From Pseudoalteromonas luteoviolacea (GTDB lineage Bacteria; Pseudomonadota; Gammaproteobacteria; Enterobacterales; Alteromonadaceae), in NCBI RefSeq assembly GCF_001750165.1, contig NZ_CP015411.1:3066001-3130000 (forward strand): a stretch of 64,000 nt of DNA, read 5' to 3'. A program made the translations under genes and the position numbers. The notes under the pieces were generated by a model. That model saw nothing but the letters and a program-made list of their open reading frames with translations. It was not told the DNA's origin and did not search any database. Below, in pieces: positions 15,683-24,286 of the stretch (the stretch's first letter is position 1; each line of letters starts with the position of its first letter).

Positions 15683-15875
15683 CTAACATTTTTATCTACG
15701 ATAAATGCCGTACAGTAACAGCTTTTCAGATACGAACTCTAATACCCTTAACCATAACAATAAGTTAAGTAGGTGTCACCAAATTAGAAATGGTTACAGT
15801 GCGTTACTTGTCGTATAACTGTGATATTTAAAAAAACACCAAACACTGCACGTATACACATTCAAATAAATCAAA
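15683..15875 (-). repeat. attI/intI-promoter relic 4
   Basis: Close match to the live site: TAACATTTTTATCTACGATAAATG, AACAGCTTTTCAGATACGA, TACCCTTAACCATAACAATAAG, TTAAGTAGGTGTCACC, AAATTAGAAATGGTTA and CTGCACGTATACACAT (a decayed LexA-type box at about 15847). It continues directly into an intI pseudogene. Confidence 0.85.
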
Positions 15876-16322
15876 ATAGCACTGTTCATTAAACCACCGC
15901 CTATAACTATGTTTCAGGCACATATGTATACGCAAAGGGTTGCCAAAAGTACTGCTTCACGTTACATCTATTAGTTAATTATCCTTATCCGATTTCATAA
16001 TTTATTGTCCCCAAAAACACTTGGGAGTAGACTGTGGGGCAGTTTTTTTAGTCACCTAGCCAACCAACAAAACGTGGCTGCAAATACACAAGTTCAGGCG
16101 CTCAATGCACTTACGGATATGTATAAAGAGAGTATCAAACAACCACTGAGTCTATCGTTTCAGTTCTATAAAAGTCACCGCCAACAAAAACTACCTGTTA
16201 TGCTGACTGAACGGGAAGTCGCAGCACAGCTAGCACACTGCCCTCATCAACATTTACTGGCAGTATCTTTGCTCTATGACAGTGGTTTGAGGCTGATAGA
16301 AGTATTGGGGTTACGATTACAA
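15876..16322 (+). pseudogene. intI: Truncated integron integrase (relic 4)
   Basis: Similar to the live intI from its start to about codon 150. Blocks HLANQQNVAANTQ, KSHRQQKLPV.LTERE and CPHQHLLAVSLLYDSGLRL are nearly identical to the intact protein. It has a lost start codon (TAG at the ATG), at least one stop, and a frameshift near 16010. Homology ends after the motif containing the first catalytic Arg, where unrelated sequence and a REPIN end begin. The lysine, HxxR and tyrosine parts are missing, so it is inactive. Confidence 0.9.
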
Positions 16323-16360
16323 GAAGGTAATATCGAGAGTGTTTTCAACGGGTACACATA

Positions 16361-16430
16361 CAAGATAGAGAGGGTTACAACAATATATTTGTGTCTGTCC
16401 CATTTGGTTTTTCATTTGGTTCTGTTTGGT
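16361..16430. repeat. REPIN-like end
   Basis: ATTTGTGTCTGTCCCATTTGG followed by two further CATTTGGTT/TGTTTGGTT units. The opposite end (GGACAGACAC) is absent, so this is a solo right end. Confidence 0.6.
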
Positions 16431-16474
16431 TTTGTGACACAGAATTTTGCCCCCCTCTATTCCTAGACTAAAAA

Positions 16475-16510
16475 ATTAATACCGCTCTTTATCATCGAGC
16501 GGCATTTTGA
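16475..16510 (-). terminator. Rho-independent terminator of the tyrosinase operon
   Basis: CCGCTC (16482-16487) pairs with GAGCGG (16497-16502). On the minus strand the hairpin is followed by ATTAATTTTTTA. It lies just after the stop of the DUF2182 gene. Confidence 0.75.
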
Positions 16511-16536
16511 TATTTATCCTCAGATAATTAATCGGT

Positions 16537-17331
16537 CTACAGTACATCAAAAATTAAACCAAGGGCTACCAGCAACCAAAGCCAGCTCACACTTCGCCAC
16601 TTCGTAATAACTAGAAAGTTATCATATAACAAAATAGCTGTTATCAATATCATAAAACCCACTGAATGCTGGTCAACCATAACCATAGATACCATCACTA
16701 ACCCACATTCAACAAAGCAATAGAGCCAAACCTTTAGAGAGTAAATACTGCAACTGCTATAAACTTTCGCTCCATAGACTTGAATTACACCCTTTGAGCC
16801 ACAAAGATTTTTAGCTTGCTTTAACACCGAGTGATTTCCCCAATACCAAGCAAAAGCAAATCCTAGTGCGGCAATATACTGCCAGTTCATATAAGTTATT
16901 TGAAACGAACTCACACTATAATCCACAAAATACTTAACTAGAATCAAAACCGATAGCCATAAAATACTGTAGCAAGATATGAATAACATCATGGCAGGCA
17001 AGCGATGTCGCTTATTGAGAGATTTAGCAATATATACTAAGTGTTTTGCCATCATGGGCAACATCATGGCTAAAATCATCCATAACAAATGCAACGCATT
17101 AGCGCTGGTACTCATAGGACCATGATTCATATGCTGATGTGCGCTCATCATTCGGTCATGATCAATCAACATCCACCACGAAGCAACGAACAAAACAACA
17201 AAAAACAAGAAATAGTACATAAACTTGCGAACGTATCCATGCTCTATATGCAAAGCAAGTTCCACTTTTTTTGCACTCAATTCAACAATCTGACTTAAGC
17301 TATTTACCTTATGGTCGTGCTGACTAATCAT
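16537..17331 (-). CDS. DUF2182-type metal-binding membrane protein
   Basis: 264 aa with about seven transmembrane helices starting at residue 38. Histidine and methionine clusters such as MMSAHQHMNHGPM and ILAMMLPMMAKH are the hallmark of the DUF2182 family of predicted metal-binding integral membrane proteins. AAGGATTAAATATT precedes the ATG. The gene starts 29 bp after the tyrosinase stop, so the two form an operon. A copper-delivery or metallation role for the tyrosinase is a reasonable inference from the pairing. No attC flanks it, so this is not a cassette. Confidence 0.85.
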   Translation of the reverse strand: MISQHDHKVNSLSQIVELSAKKVELALHIEHGYVRKFMYYFLFFVVLFVASWWMLIDHDRMMSAHQHMNHGPMSTSANALHLLWMILAMMLPMMAKHLVYIAKSLNKRHRLPAMMLFISCYSILWLSVLILVKYFVDYSVSSFQITYMNWQYIAALGFAFAWYWGNHSVLKQAKNLCGSKGVIQVYGAKVYSSCSIYSLKVWLYCFVECGLVMVSMVMVDQHSVGFMILITAILLYDNFLVITKWRSVSWLWLLVALGLIFDVL

Positions 17332-17359
17332 AATATTTAATCCTTCTTTTTGAGATTAA

Positions 17360-18856
17360 TCACTTCTGAGTTTTAAGCTCTAAGGTAATTTTCTCTATAG
17401 AAGCAATACCATAATCAGCATCTTCATATTCTGGCACTAAGCTTACTGCTAAACGTTTATTGTTCATACATTGGCCGCATATTTGATCAGCATGTTCATG
17501 AGGTACTGCTAAACGTACAGACATTGGTTTACCACCAGTTAGAGCTGTTTTGCCATCTTCAACGGTAGAGCCAAAGAAGGATACATAACCAATTTGCCAA
17601 CGATTGACTACATTAGCGCTTCCTTCACCTAACTCATCTAAAATCACCAAGTAGTTCCCAGAATCACCATCAGTAACTACGCCGTCAATATTTATAGTTA
17701 AACTATGAATTTGCTCGGGCTTACTAACTTCTCTAGTCAATGCAAGAGTATTGGCTAAACTTTTTTGCTCTAAAGATTTTAAAGCAACCTGTTCAGAGCT
17801 ATTAGAGACTTTAACTTGTCGTGTAGATGAAGCGAAAATTAACTGCTCTAAAGCATCAGTCTTAATTTCAGGCATAGGTAATCCACCTTTAATATTTGAA
17901 ACGCTCGCCATTGGTGCTTTCATTGTACGCTGTGCTAAAACGCTATTGATGAATTGCTGCTCAAATGGCGCAGTTTCATAATCATAAGAAAGTGTGTCAA
18001 GCAAGTTGCCACTTAAGTCGGTTACTGGGATATCTGTTGTAGACATACAATCATTGAACGCTATTTTGGCATCTTTAGCTTTGACTATTCCATCTTCTAC
18101 ATATAACCACTTGAAATACCCATCACTGTTGTATGTGGTCGTAGTAGTACTAATGCTACTCCAAATGGCCCACAACCTGTCTATTTGACAATGATGGGTA
18201 TAGAATATGGGATCTAAACCTGCTGTTCGTATGCTTTGCATAGCGCCTCTTAACCCGGTATGAACTACATTATGCGGGATATTTTCTATAGCAGCTCTAT
18301 ATTGCTCAAAGTTTTCATCTACTGTCGATGTAACAGTATCTGAATAGTATTGCTCAGCGTTAAATGGGAGATACCGGTTCAAAAAATAAAGAGAGTTATT
18401 ATTTACCTTAAATGCAGGCGGTAAACTGAAGCCTTCTGCTCCAGAGGTAGTATAATCCCAAAATGGCATAGCCCACTGAGCAGGGGCATTTGGTAAGGTG
18501 CTAATAACCTGTAATAGCGCATTTTCAAAAGCCAAAATATATGCTCTATGCCACGGTAAAAATTTCGGATCACCATGAGGGCAATGTGCCCACCATTGAG
18601 CATTGCCACTTTTGTCCATGTTATCCAAATTTGTAACCCAATCCTGACCATCAACATCAGTGCTTGTCCAATATTGATTCTGCGAGACATTACTTGCATA
18701 TTGATGCACTGCTGCCCACCACCCCCAAGATGTTGGATCATTTACATCTTTATTACGCATTGCCTTACTTGCTTCGTTGTACCAATATAAATCAGAGCTC
18801 TGATCATTTAAATTTTGATTTAATAAATTCTTTCTTTGTGTTCTTTTAACGGTCAT
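17360..18856 (-). CDS. Tyrosinase-family type-3 copper oxidase
   Basis: 498 aa with no signal peptide. The binuclear copper centre is complete. CuA ligands appear as H51 (AAVHQYA), H91/H94 (WWAHCPHGD) and H103 (FLPWHRAYILAFE). CuB ligands appear as H195 and H199 (IPHNVVHTG) and H221/H222 (LDPIFYTHHCQIDRLW). About 230 C-terminal residues form an extra domain ending with a HEHADQICGQC segment. Enzymes of this fold hydroxylate phenols and oxidise catechols (melanin-type pigments) or cross-link peptides; the substrate here is unknown. AGGAAT is upstream of the ATG. First gene of an operon with the DUF2182 protein. Confidence 0.92.
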   Translation of the reverse strand: MTVKRTQRKNLLNQNLNDQSSDLYWYNEASKAMRNKDVNDPTSWGWWAAVHQYASNVSQNQYWTSTDVDGQDWVTNLDNMDKSGNAQWWAHCPHGDPKFLPWHRAYILAFENALLQVISTLPNAPAQWAMPFWDYTTSGAEGFSLPPAFKVNNNSLYFLNRYLPFNAEQYYSDTVTSTVDENFEQYRAAIENIPHNVVHTGLRGAMQSIRTAGLDPIFYTHHCQIDRLWAIWSSISTTTTTYNSDGYFKWLYVEDGIVKAKDAKIAFNDCMSTTDIPVTDLSGNLLDTLSYDYETAPFEQQFINSVLAQRTMKAPMASVSNIKGGLPMPEIKTDALEQLIFASSTRQVKVSNSSEQVALKSLEQKSLANTLALTREVSKPEQIHSLTINIDGVVTDGDSGNYLVILDELGEGSANVVNRWQIGYVSFFGSTVEDGKTALTGGKPMSVRLAVPHEHADQICGQCMNNKRLAVSLVPEYEDADYGIASIEKITLELKTQK

Positions 18857-19320
18857 AGTTGTATTCCTATTTATTATTTCATATGGAAATTAGATAAACT
18901 GTCATATTGAGCAAACTATTTGACGATTTACTTGAATCGCTTTTACTTTTTTAGAGCAGAACAAAAGGTAGCTTTTGGTAAAAAACCGTGTTCACTTGAA
19001 AGGTCAGCTCCGGCTTAGTACTGTTTTGCTAATTCGGCAAGCAACGGGATACTATTAAATGCATCGGTGTAATTGAGTTTGCTAAACCCCACCTCTGTGA
19101 TTTCTAAAATTTAGTCGTTGCCTGATTTATAAGATTTAAGCGTTGTCGCACCTAAAACCAATGATTTGGCAATCATTCACAATGTTCAATTTTTCATTCC
19201 TTTCTAAGTAATATCAGTAAAGAGCTAGGTTTTTGAAAGGTAACACTGGCAATGTGTTCCGGTTGACCTAACGAACTTTCCAGACCACTAAAGGCACAAT
19301 TATTCATTTATAAAACCCGC
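18857..19320. other. Intergenic region upstream of the tyrosinase
   Basis: Probably holds the tyrosinase promoter (minus strand), but I cannot place it. Minus-strand frames are short: one of 37 codons ends about 19,200 and another ends ATTLKSYKSGND near 19,110, which may be debris of an older insertion. No attC. Confidence 0.4.
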
Positions 19321-19358
19321 TGTAACTGCCCCAATTTTAGTACAGCCCATTAGTAGAA

Positions 19359-20087
19359 TTATGCTGCCTCAAGATAGCTCATTGGAGTTTGGTCTCCTAG
19401 TGCATCGTGAGGCCGTTCATAATTATAAATATCTAACCATTCATCTGTAATGTCACGAACCTGCTGAAGTGACTCAAACAGATATAAATCCAACACTTCT
19501 TCTCGATAGCTGCGATTAAATCGCTCAACAAAACCGTTCTGATATGGACTACCTGGTTCAATAAACTCAAGTTTTATGCACTGTTCTGCAGCCCAGCTAT
19601 CTAAAGCATTTGACGTAAACTCAGGACCATTATCCACTCGAATTTGTTTTGGCTTTCCACGCCATGCTATGACCCGTTCTAGGACTCGGATAACTCGCTC
19701 AGCCGTGAGGCTTGTATCAACCTCAATGGCTAACGCTTGACGGTTGTAATCATCCAGCACATTCAGTGTTCTAAAACGATGTCCGTAGCTGAGCGCATCG
19801 CTCATAAAATCCATCGACCACGACTCATTATGTTTTCCCGGTGCGCTTAACGGCTTTGGTGTGCGTGTTGGTACACGGCGTTTTCCTTTTCGTCTAAGGT
19901 TAAGCTTGAGCATGTTATATACTCGCTCAACACGCTTTTTATTCCATACTTTGCCTTGATGTCTAAGTCGTTTAAACAGCTTAGGCATACCCCATCTAGG
20001 ATGCCGCTCAACAAGCGTCAGCAAAGAATCAATCACATCATCATCCGACGGTCGCTTGCATTTATAGTAATAAACACTGCGACTCAA
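19359..20087 (-). CDS. IS3-family transposase OrfB
   Basis: 242 aa from an internal ATG. In the natural protein the frame extends upstream to the slippery site at 20178-20183 and is translated as an OrfAB fusion by -1 slippage (A6G on the coding strand). The rve integrase core is present: SMDFMSDAL and VDNGPEFTSNALDSW carry the two Asp, and PYQNGFVERFNRSYREEVLD carries the Glu, making the DDE triad. Full length. Catalyses copy-out-paste-in transposition of the IS. Confidence 0.93.
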   Translation of the reverse strand: MSRSVYYYKCKRPSDDDVIDSLLTLVERHPRWGMPKLFKRLRHQGKVWNKKRVERVYNMLKLNLRRKGKRRVPTRTPKPLSAPGKHNESWSMDFMSDALSYGHRFRTLNVLDDYNRQALAIEVDTSLTAERVIRVLERVIAWRGKPKQIRVDNGPEFTSNALDSWAAEQCIKLEFIEPGSPYQNGFVERFNRSYREEVLDLYLFESLQQVRDITDEWLDIYNYERPHDALGDQTPMSYLEAA

Positions 20088-20170
20088 ACCAGCTACGTCA
20101 CAAGCAAATGCAACACTTACCTCAAATCTCGCACATAAATGCTCGACCCAAGCTCTGCGTCTACTCGTTT

Positions 20171-20437
20171 TTACAGCTTTTTTGAGATGATTTCCTCGAG
20201 CATTGAGTGTTTTAAACTGAGAGTCGCAAACATATCTTTTAGCTTGCGATTTTCATCTTCAAGCTCTTTTAAACGTTTTACATCAGAGGCTTCCATCCCA
20301 CCATATTTAGAACGCCACTTATAAAATGTACTTTGACCAACACCATGTTTACGGCATATTTCCGGTACAGGCACACCTGATTCAGCTTCTTTGATCATGC
20401 CGACGATCTGTGTTTCAGTGAACTTACTTTTTCGCAT
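20171..20437 (-). CDS. IS3-family transposase OrfA
   Basis: 88 aa. An N-terminal helix-turn-helix (KFTETQIVGMIKEAESG, then CRKHGVGQSTFYKWRSKYGG) binds the IS ends, and a C-terminal leucine-zipper-like coiled coil (LKELEDENRKLKDMFATLSL) lets it multimerise. The AAAAAAG at its end is the likely -1 frameshift signal for making OrfAB. Confidence 0.93.
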   Translation of the reverse strand: MRKSKFTETQIVGMIKEAESGVPVPEICRKHGVGQSTFYKWRSKYGGMEASDVKRLKELEDENRKLKDMFATLSLKHSMLEEIISKKL

Positions 20438-20510
20438 CGTAAAATTTCCTTCTTATATTGATAGAAATTCTACTTATGAACTGTTTCAGTTTATGGGGGA
20501 GTTACACCGC

Positions 20511-20745
20511 GATTTGAAAAAAGTAACTGTTTATATTTTCAGTGAGGTAAGCTTAAAACTCTGGCTTAAATAGCGCTAAAAACAATGTAACAAAGTGGTT
20601 AAGGAAAGGTATTACAAGTCATTACACTAATGTCCCAAGCTGTTAAAGCATTTTAAGCTGATATTTCGTTGCAGAGCTGAGGCTTACATTTGATATGCTG
20701 GCGATTTAATATGAAGAGCAGTATTTAGGTTAGGAAGAGCTAATT
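20511..20745. other. Spacer without identified gene
   Basis: No open frame above 30 codons with a ribosome site, and no attC. The segment GTTAGGAAGAGC just before the REPIN repeats the sequence found at the right end of the IS5 copies. Confidence 0.4.
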
Positions 20746-20880
20746 GGACAGACACCTTTACAACGTAAATCGAACTAAAGAAAGATATTTGTGTCTGTCC
20801 CATTTGGTTTTCCATTTGGTTATTTGGTTTCAACTAAAGAAAGATATTTGTGTCTGTCCCATTTGGTTATTTGGTTTCTG
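20746..20880. repeat. REPIN-like insert with duplicated right end
   Basis: GGACAGACACCTTTACAAC opens it, and GATATTTGTGTCTGTCCC occurs twice, 42 bp apart, each followed by CATTTGGTT units. The duplicated part (CAACTAAAGAAAGATATTTG...) is a local tandem copy. Confidence 0.75.
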
Positions 20881-20935
20881 TTTTGATAATTCTTTTTTTC
20901 CGATATAGGCTAATCATTCTCGTGAAATATCGCAA

Positions 20936-21423
20936 TTACAACACGGACATGTTTTTCAGCGTCTCGTGACTGTTTTTGTTAGGTTTTGTTAGTTCAATAA
21001 CGGCAAGCATATCCTCACCGTCTTCGTCCATTCCAATTTCTACGAACCCAAAGCTAGAATAGAACTCCTTTGCAACTGGATTAGCTGGATCATAACAAAT
21101 CTCAATTTCTCGAATGTCTGGAGCCTGCTTAATTTCATCTAAGGCAAGGTTCAATGCTTTACGACCAATTCCTTTTTGTTGATATTTCTTATCAACCATG
21201 AAACGCCATATCGATATTCTTTTATTGGATTCTTGCACCCACATAAAAAATCCAACCGGCTCTTCTTTTAAGTAGATCGCCTGGTTTCATACCCCTCATT
21301 GAACATCGACTCGACTAACGAATACATATTGCATGCGACATACTCTTCCTGTTCTTTCGTAACATCAAGCTCGCACACCTCTTCGTAATTACCCTTAGTT
21401 ACTGAACGGAGTGATACTTCCAC
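20936..21423 (-). pseudogene. GNAT acetyltransferase (SpeG/PaiA-like), frameshifted
   Basis: A GTG at 21423 with an excellent AGGAGG opens a frame (SLRSVTKGNYEEVCELDVTK) that stops after 50 codons. One base missing near 21290 connects it to AIYLKEEPVGFFMWVQESN and then to the 102-codon frame ending at 20936. The joined protein of about 160 aa has the acetyl-CoA loop QQKGIGRKAL and the NPVAKEFYSSFGFVEIG signature of spermidine/polyamine-type GNAT enzymes. As it stands the cassette would make no full enzyme. Confidence 0.8.
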
Positions 21424-21439
21424 TATTTCCTCCTAAAAC

Positions 21440-21536
21440 CTAGCGCCCTGTTAAAGGGCTGATAATGTTTGGCTAAAATGTGTAACAAACGAAACCGAGC
21501 TAAACGTTAGCAGTCACGCTTGAACAGCTTGTTATG
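21440..21536 (-). repeat. attC site
   Basis: CTAGCGCCCTGTTAAAGGGC start, TGTTTGGCTAAAATGTGTAAC and GAGCTAAACG inner stem, GAACAGCTTGTTATG end. The outer CCTGTTAA / TTGAACAG arms pair. Confidence 0.75.
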
Positions 21537-21554
21537 TTTTACTTAGCCGAGAGT

Positions 21555-21734
21555 TCATAAAGCGAATAAATTTTTCAGCCAGTCAAAAGTAAGTACAGTG
21601 GTAAATACTTTTAAAGCGATTAAGCCAATAAAAACAAATACGAGAGCAACTTTAACTGCTTTGCTTTCAATCTTATTCCAAAACAGTAACTTAGTTTTTG
21701 CCTCATTTTTTAATTCATCCATGGCTTCTTTCAT
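21555..21734 (-). CDS. Small single-helix membrane protein
   Basis: 59 aa, starting MKEAMDELKNEAKTK and containing one transmembrane helix (VKVALVFVFIGLIALKVF) and a WLKNLF tail. AAGGAACTTT precedes the ATG, and the gene fills the space between two attC sites, so it is a real cassette gene. The charged amphipathic N-terminus plus one helix resembles small regulatory or toxin-like membrane peptides, but no family is recognised. Confidence 0.65.
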   Translation of the reverse strand: MKEAMDELKNEAKTKLLFWNKIESKAVKVALVFVFIGLIALKVFTTVLTFDWLKNLFAL

Positions 21735-21790
21735 AAAGTTCCTTTTTATTTAATCTGATATTAATTTCTGAGCTTATTTTCCGTAAAATA

Positions 21791-21885
21791 TAACGCCAAG
21801 CTAAGCGGAAAATTGCGGTTGGCTATAATTTGTGATGCACGAACAAAGCCAACAGTTTTTTGTCCATGTTTACGACTGTGTTATG
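21791..21885 (-). repeat. attC site
   Basis: TAACGCCAAGCTAAGCGG start, GTTGGCTATAATTTGTGATG and AAAGCCAACAG inner stem, ACGACTGTGTTATG end. Confidence 0.8.
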
Positions 21886-22141
21886 TGCCTGATTGCTTAA
21901 TAATTGCGTAACCATCCTTTTGATAGTCATTGATACAGCTTTCATACTTTTCCATCAGACTCATTTCGTCAAAAACTCCAAATGCCCAAGTATTGCACTT
22001 TACGGTTTGTTTGGAAGAATTTTCCAATGTGGCTTCTTTATAAAATTTTACAAAACCCACTGCATATGCGGCCTCAACAAACTTCGTATGAACAAGAAAA
22101 CCAAAACATATAATTACAGCTAAAGTAAAAAATTTTTTCAT
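21881..22141 (-). CDS. Secreted small cassette protein
   Basis: 86 aa from the ATG at 22141, preceded by AAGGATATCT; the longer frame to 22183 enters attC. A signal peptide (FFTLAVIICFGFLVHTKFVEA) with a likely cut after VEA gives a mature protein of about 64 residues with two cysteines (KCNTWAFG and SCINDYQ) that could form one disulfide. Family unknown. Confidence 0.65.
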   Translation of the reverse strand: MKKFFTLAVIICFGFLVHTKFVEAAYAVGFVKFYKEATLENSSKQTVKCNTWAFGVFDEMSLMEKYESCINDYQKDGYAIIKQSGT

Positions 22142-22184
22142 AGATATCCTTCTTAATTCTGATAGTGCATAAATTTTAAGCACA

Positions 22185-22282
22185 TAACGCCCCGATAAGA
22201 GGCTAATAATGCTTGGCTAAACTGTGTAGCGAAGCGAAACTGAGCCAAGCTTTAGCAGTCCGCACTTAATTGGCTGGTTATA
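22185..22282 (-). repeat. attC site
   Basis: TAACGCCCCGATAAGAGGC start, ATGCTTGGCTAAACTGTG and GAGCCAAGC inner stem, TTAATTGGCTGGTTATA end. Confidence 0.8.
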
Positions 22283-22317
22283 TGTCTATTTAACTACACT
22301 TTTTAAACAAGCAAGTT

Positions 22318-22390
22318 GGACAGACACTTTTACACTCTTACAATATAGATCGAACTATAGAATTAATTTTGTACCTGTCCCATTGAGTTT
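22318..22390. repeat. REPIN-like insert
   Basis: GGACAGACACTTTTACAC to TTTTGTACCTGTCCCATTGAG, 73 bp. It interrupts a cassette whose 16-codon 5' remnant follows. Confidence 0.75.
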
Positions 22391-22395
22391 TTTAT

Positions 22396-22535
22396 TCTGC
22401 TTCAAGTTTTGCGCAAATATCTACCTGATTGCTCATTAATTTCTTTAGACATATAACGCTTTAATATTAGGCATTTTTATATGTTTTGGATCGAAGCTAC
22501 TGTGTGAAAATATCCTTAATAATTAACTTTTAGCT
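22396..22535 (-). other. Remnant of a cassette (start of a gene plus decayed attC)
   Basis: A minus-strand ATG at about 22451 begins MSKEINEQSGRYLRKT and then stops next to the REPIN. TAACGCTTTAATATTAGGC at 22453 is the opening of a decayed attC. The rest of the gene is gone. Confidence 0.4.
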
Positions 22536-23013
22536 ATACAGCACGGTCAACTCTAAAACTGTAACAACCGTAAGCTGCATATCTTGCAATTACAAAGCTT
22601 ACCTTTTCATTCGCTAAAAACTCTTCAAGATCTGATTCTGCTTGCTCTGGCGATGTCAACTTTGCATCTATTATACGCTCGTTACTACAGTACGCTCTTA
22701 ACACAAATGTGTGGCCTAAATAATCGGTTTCAGATCCACTTGGTAATGGCAGTTTGGTATTATCAAACTTCTCACTCTCTGGGTTTGCCAACACAAAAAC
22801 CGGACCATACTCTTTATACGGACCCGCTTTTGTGAAAGGGCAATAACTGGCCAATATTAATTTTTCACCAGCCTTTGCACCACGAAGCACATCTCGGCAT
22901 GGCTCCCCACCTTTTGCTTCCAAGATTTCTACAGGTTGATTTTGATCGTCTATACCTAAATTTCTAACTTTATCTAAGAAATCCGGTCTTATAGCTACTA
23001 CCTTATAATTCAT
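22534..23013 (-). CDS. DUF1203-domain protein
   Basis: 159 aa from the ATG at 23013 with TTAAGGATTAAA before it; the 23082 start lies in the attI relic. GGEPCRDVLRGAKAGEKLIL, SYCPFTKAGPYKEYGPVFV and YGCYSFRVDRA are typical of DUF1203, a family of roughly 150-residue cytoplasmic proteins with unknown biochemistry. First cassette next to attI relic 5. Confidence 0.85.
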   Translation of the reverse strand: MNYKVVAIRPDFLDKVRNLGIDDQNQPVEILEAKGGEPCRDVLRGAKAGEKLILASYCPFTKAGPYKEYGPVFVLANPESEKFDNTKLPLPSGSETDYLGHTFVLRAYCSNERIIDAKLTSPEQAESDLEEFLANEKVSFVIARYAAYGCYSFRVDRAV

Positions 23014-23030
23014 TTTAATCCTTAAATAGC

Positions 23031-23160
23031 TAACGTTTTTATGTGCGACAAATACCGCATAACAATAATTTTTCAGATACACACTTTATTCGTCTTAACC
23101 ATAACAACAAGTTAAGATGATGTCACCAAATTAGGAATTATAATAAAGCATGCATTGCTG
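23031..23160 (-). repeat. attI/intI-promoter relic 5, cut by IS5 copy 2
   Basis: TAACGTTTTTATGTGCGACAAAT, CCGCATAACAATAATTTTTC, AGATACACACTTTATTC, TTAACCATAACAACAAGTTA and TGTCACCAAATTAGG match the live site. The alignment resumes on the far side of the IS at 24193 (TATACCTGTGCCATTTGA). No intI coding part remains. Confidence 0.8.
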
Positions 23161-24183
23161 GGCCTTGTTTCCTAAATAATTGAACTTCTAACCTTTTGCG
23201 TGATCAGATCAAAAACATAACGCAACTCGAGCCACCATGACAAAGAAAATTAAAAACTGGTCTGCCTATAACCGAGCGTTGATACAACGTGGCAATATTG
23301 CTATTTGGCTCAGCGACGACGCTATTCAGCAATGGCAAACCACAGAAAAACACGGTGGGCGTGGTCGTTCAAATAAATATACTGACTTTGCAATTGAAAC
23401 TTGCCTGACACTTCGGTCTGTCTTTAATTTGCCACTTCGAGCACTTGAAGGGTTCGTTAATTCCCTCCTCAATTTAATGGATGCACCTATTCATTCACCT
23501 AGTTACAGCTGTTTGTGCAAACGAGGAAAGACACTAGATATTCAATATCGAACCAAGCCAACCACGCAGGGATTTATTGATATTGTTGTCGATAGTACCG
23601 GCCTAAAAGTTTATGGTAACGGCGAATGGCATACCCGAAAACACCGAGCCAACAAGCGTCGAGCTTGACGTAAGTTGCATTTAGCGATAGATGCAGCCTG
23701 TCATGACACTGTCAGTGCAGAGCTATCAATGGTGAATGTATCGGATGGTGAAGAGTTAGGTGATTTACTCCGGCCTATACGCCGAAATGTTGACAGAGTC
23801 ACCGGTGATGGCACTTATGATACGCGTGGTTGCTACGATGAAATTGCAGCCAAAGGTGCCGTAGCTCGGATCCCCCCAAGGGAAAACGCCCAATATTGGG
23901 AGAAAGGTCATCCGAGAAACAGCGCCATAATATTAATACATCAATTTAGTTTAAAACACTGGAAGGAAAAGTAGGGTTATCATGAGCGTTCGCTGGCTGA
24001 AACGGGCGTATATCGTTTTAAACAGCTTACGGGTGACCAATTAACAAGCCGTACCTTCAACAGCCAACACACAGAAGTAATGATTAAAGCCAAGGTGCTC
24101 AACACGATGAACAGGCTAGGTATGCCTGAATATCAGTAAAAATGACAAGACAGTTAGGAAGAGCATATTTGATCAACAAGGCC
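23161..24183 (+). mobile_element. IS5-family (IS903-like) element, copy 2, both ends intact
   Basis: 1,023 bp with inverted ends GGCCTTGTT...AACAAGGCC (about 14 of 18 matches over the terminal 18 bp). The 9-bp target duplication GCATTGCTG at 23152-23160 and 24184-24192 proves insertion into attI relic 5. The transposase is dead. Confidence 0.95.
23237..24139 (+). pseudogene. IS5-family transposase with two stop codons
   Basis: Same length and frame as the intact copy at 6341-7243 (903 bp), but TGG has become TGA at about 23666-23668 and TCG has become TAG at about 23972-23974. No frameshift. The protein would be cut into three parts, so movement would need transposase from another copy. Confidence 0.93.
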
Positions 24184-24222
24184 GCATTGCTGTATACCTG
24201 TGCCATTTGAAGAAGAATAAAT

Positions 24223-24286
24223 TAAACAGATAGTTTTATAAAACAGGGAAGATTACAGCAATATATTTGTACCTGCCCGATTTGGC
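24223..24286. repeat. REPIN-like insert, diverged
   Basis: AAACAGATAGTTTTATAAAAC to TTTGTACCTGCCCGATTTGG are weak copies of the RAYT ends. It adjoins the tail of attI relic 5. Confidence 0.5.

Larger units (their letters stand above)
19321..20506 (-). mobile_element. IS3-family (IS407-like) insertion sequence, complete
   Basis: 1,186 bp. Inverted ends start TGTAACT(G/C)CCCCA, and a 4-bp target duplication CCGC flanks it (19317-19320 and 20507-20510). It carries overlapping orfA and orfB on the minus strand. Everything needed for movement appears intact, suggesting a fairly recent arrival. Confidence 0.93.

Noticed and set aside
16005..16466. A separate 153-aa recombinase gene
   Set aside because: The frame is the middle of a decayed intI joined to unrelated sequence and a REPIN end. 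Start, lysine, HxxR and tyrosine parts are missing.
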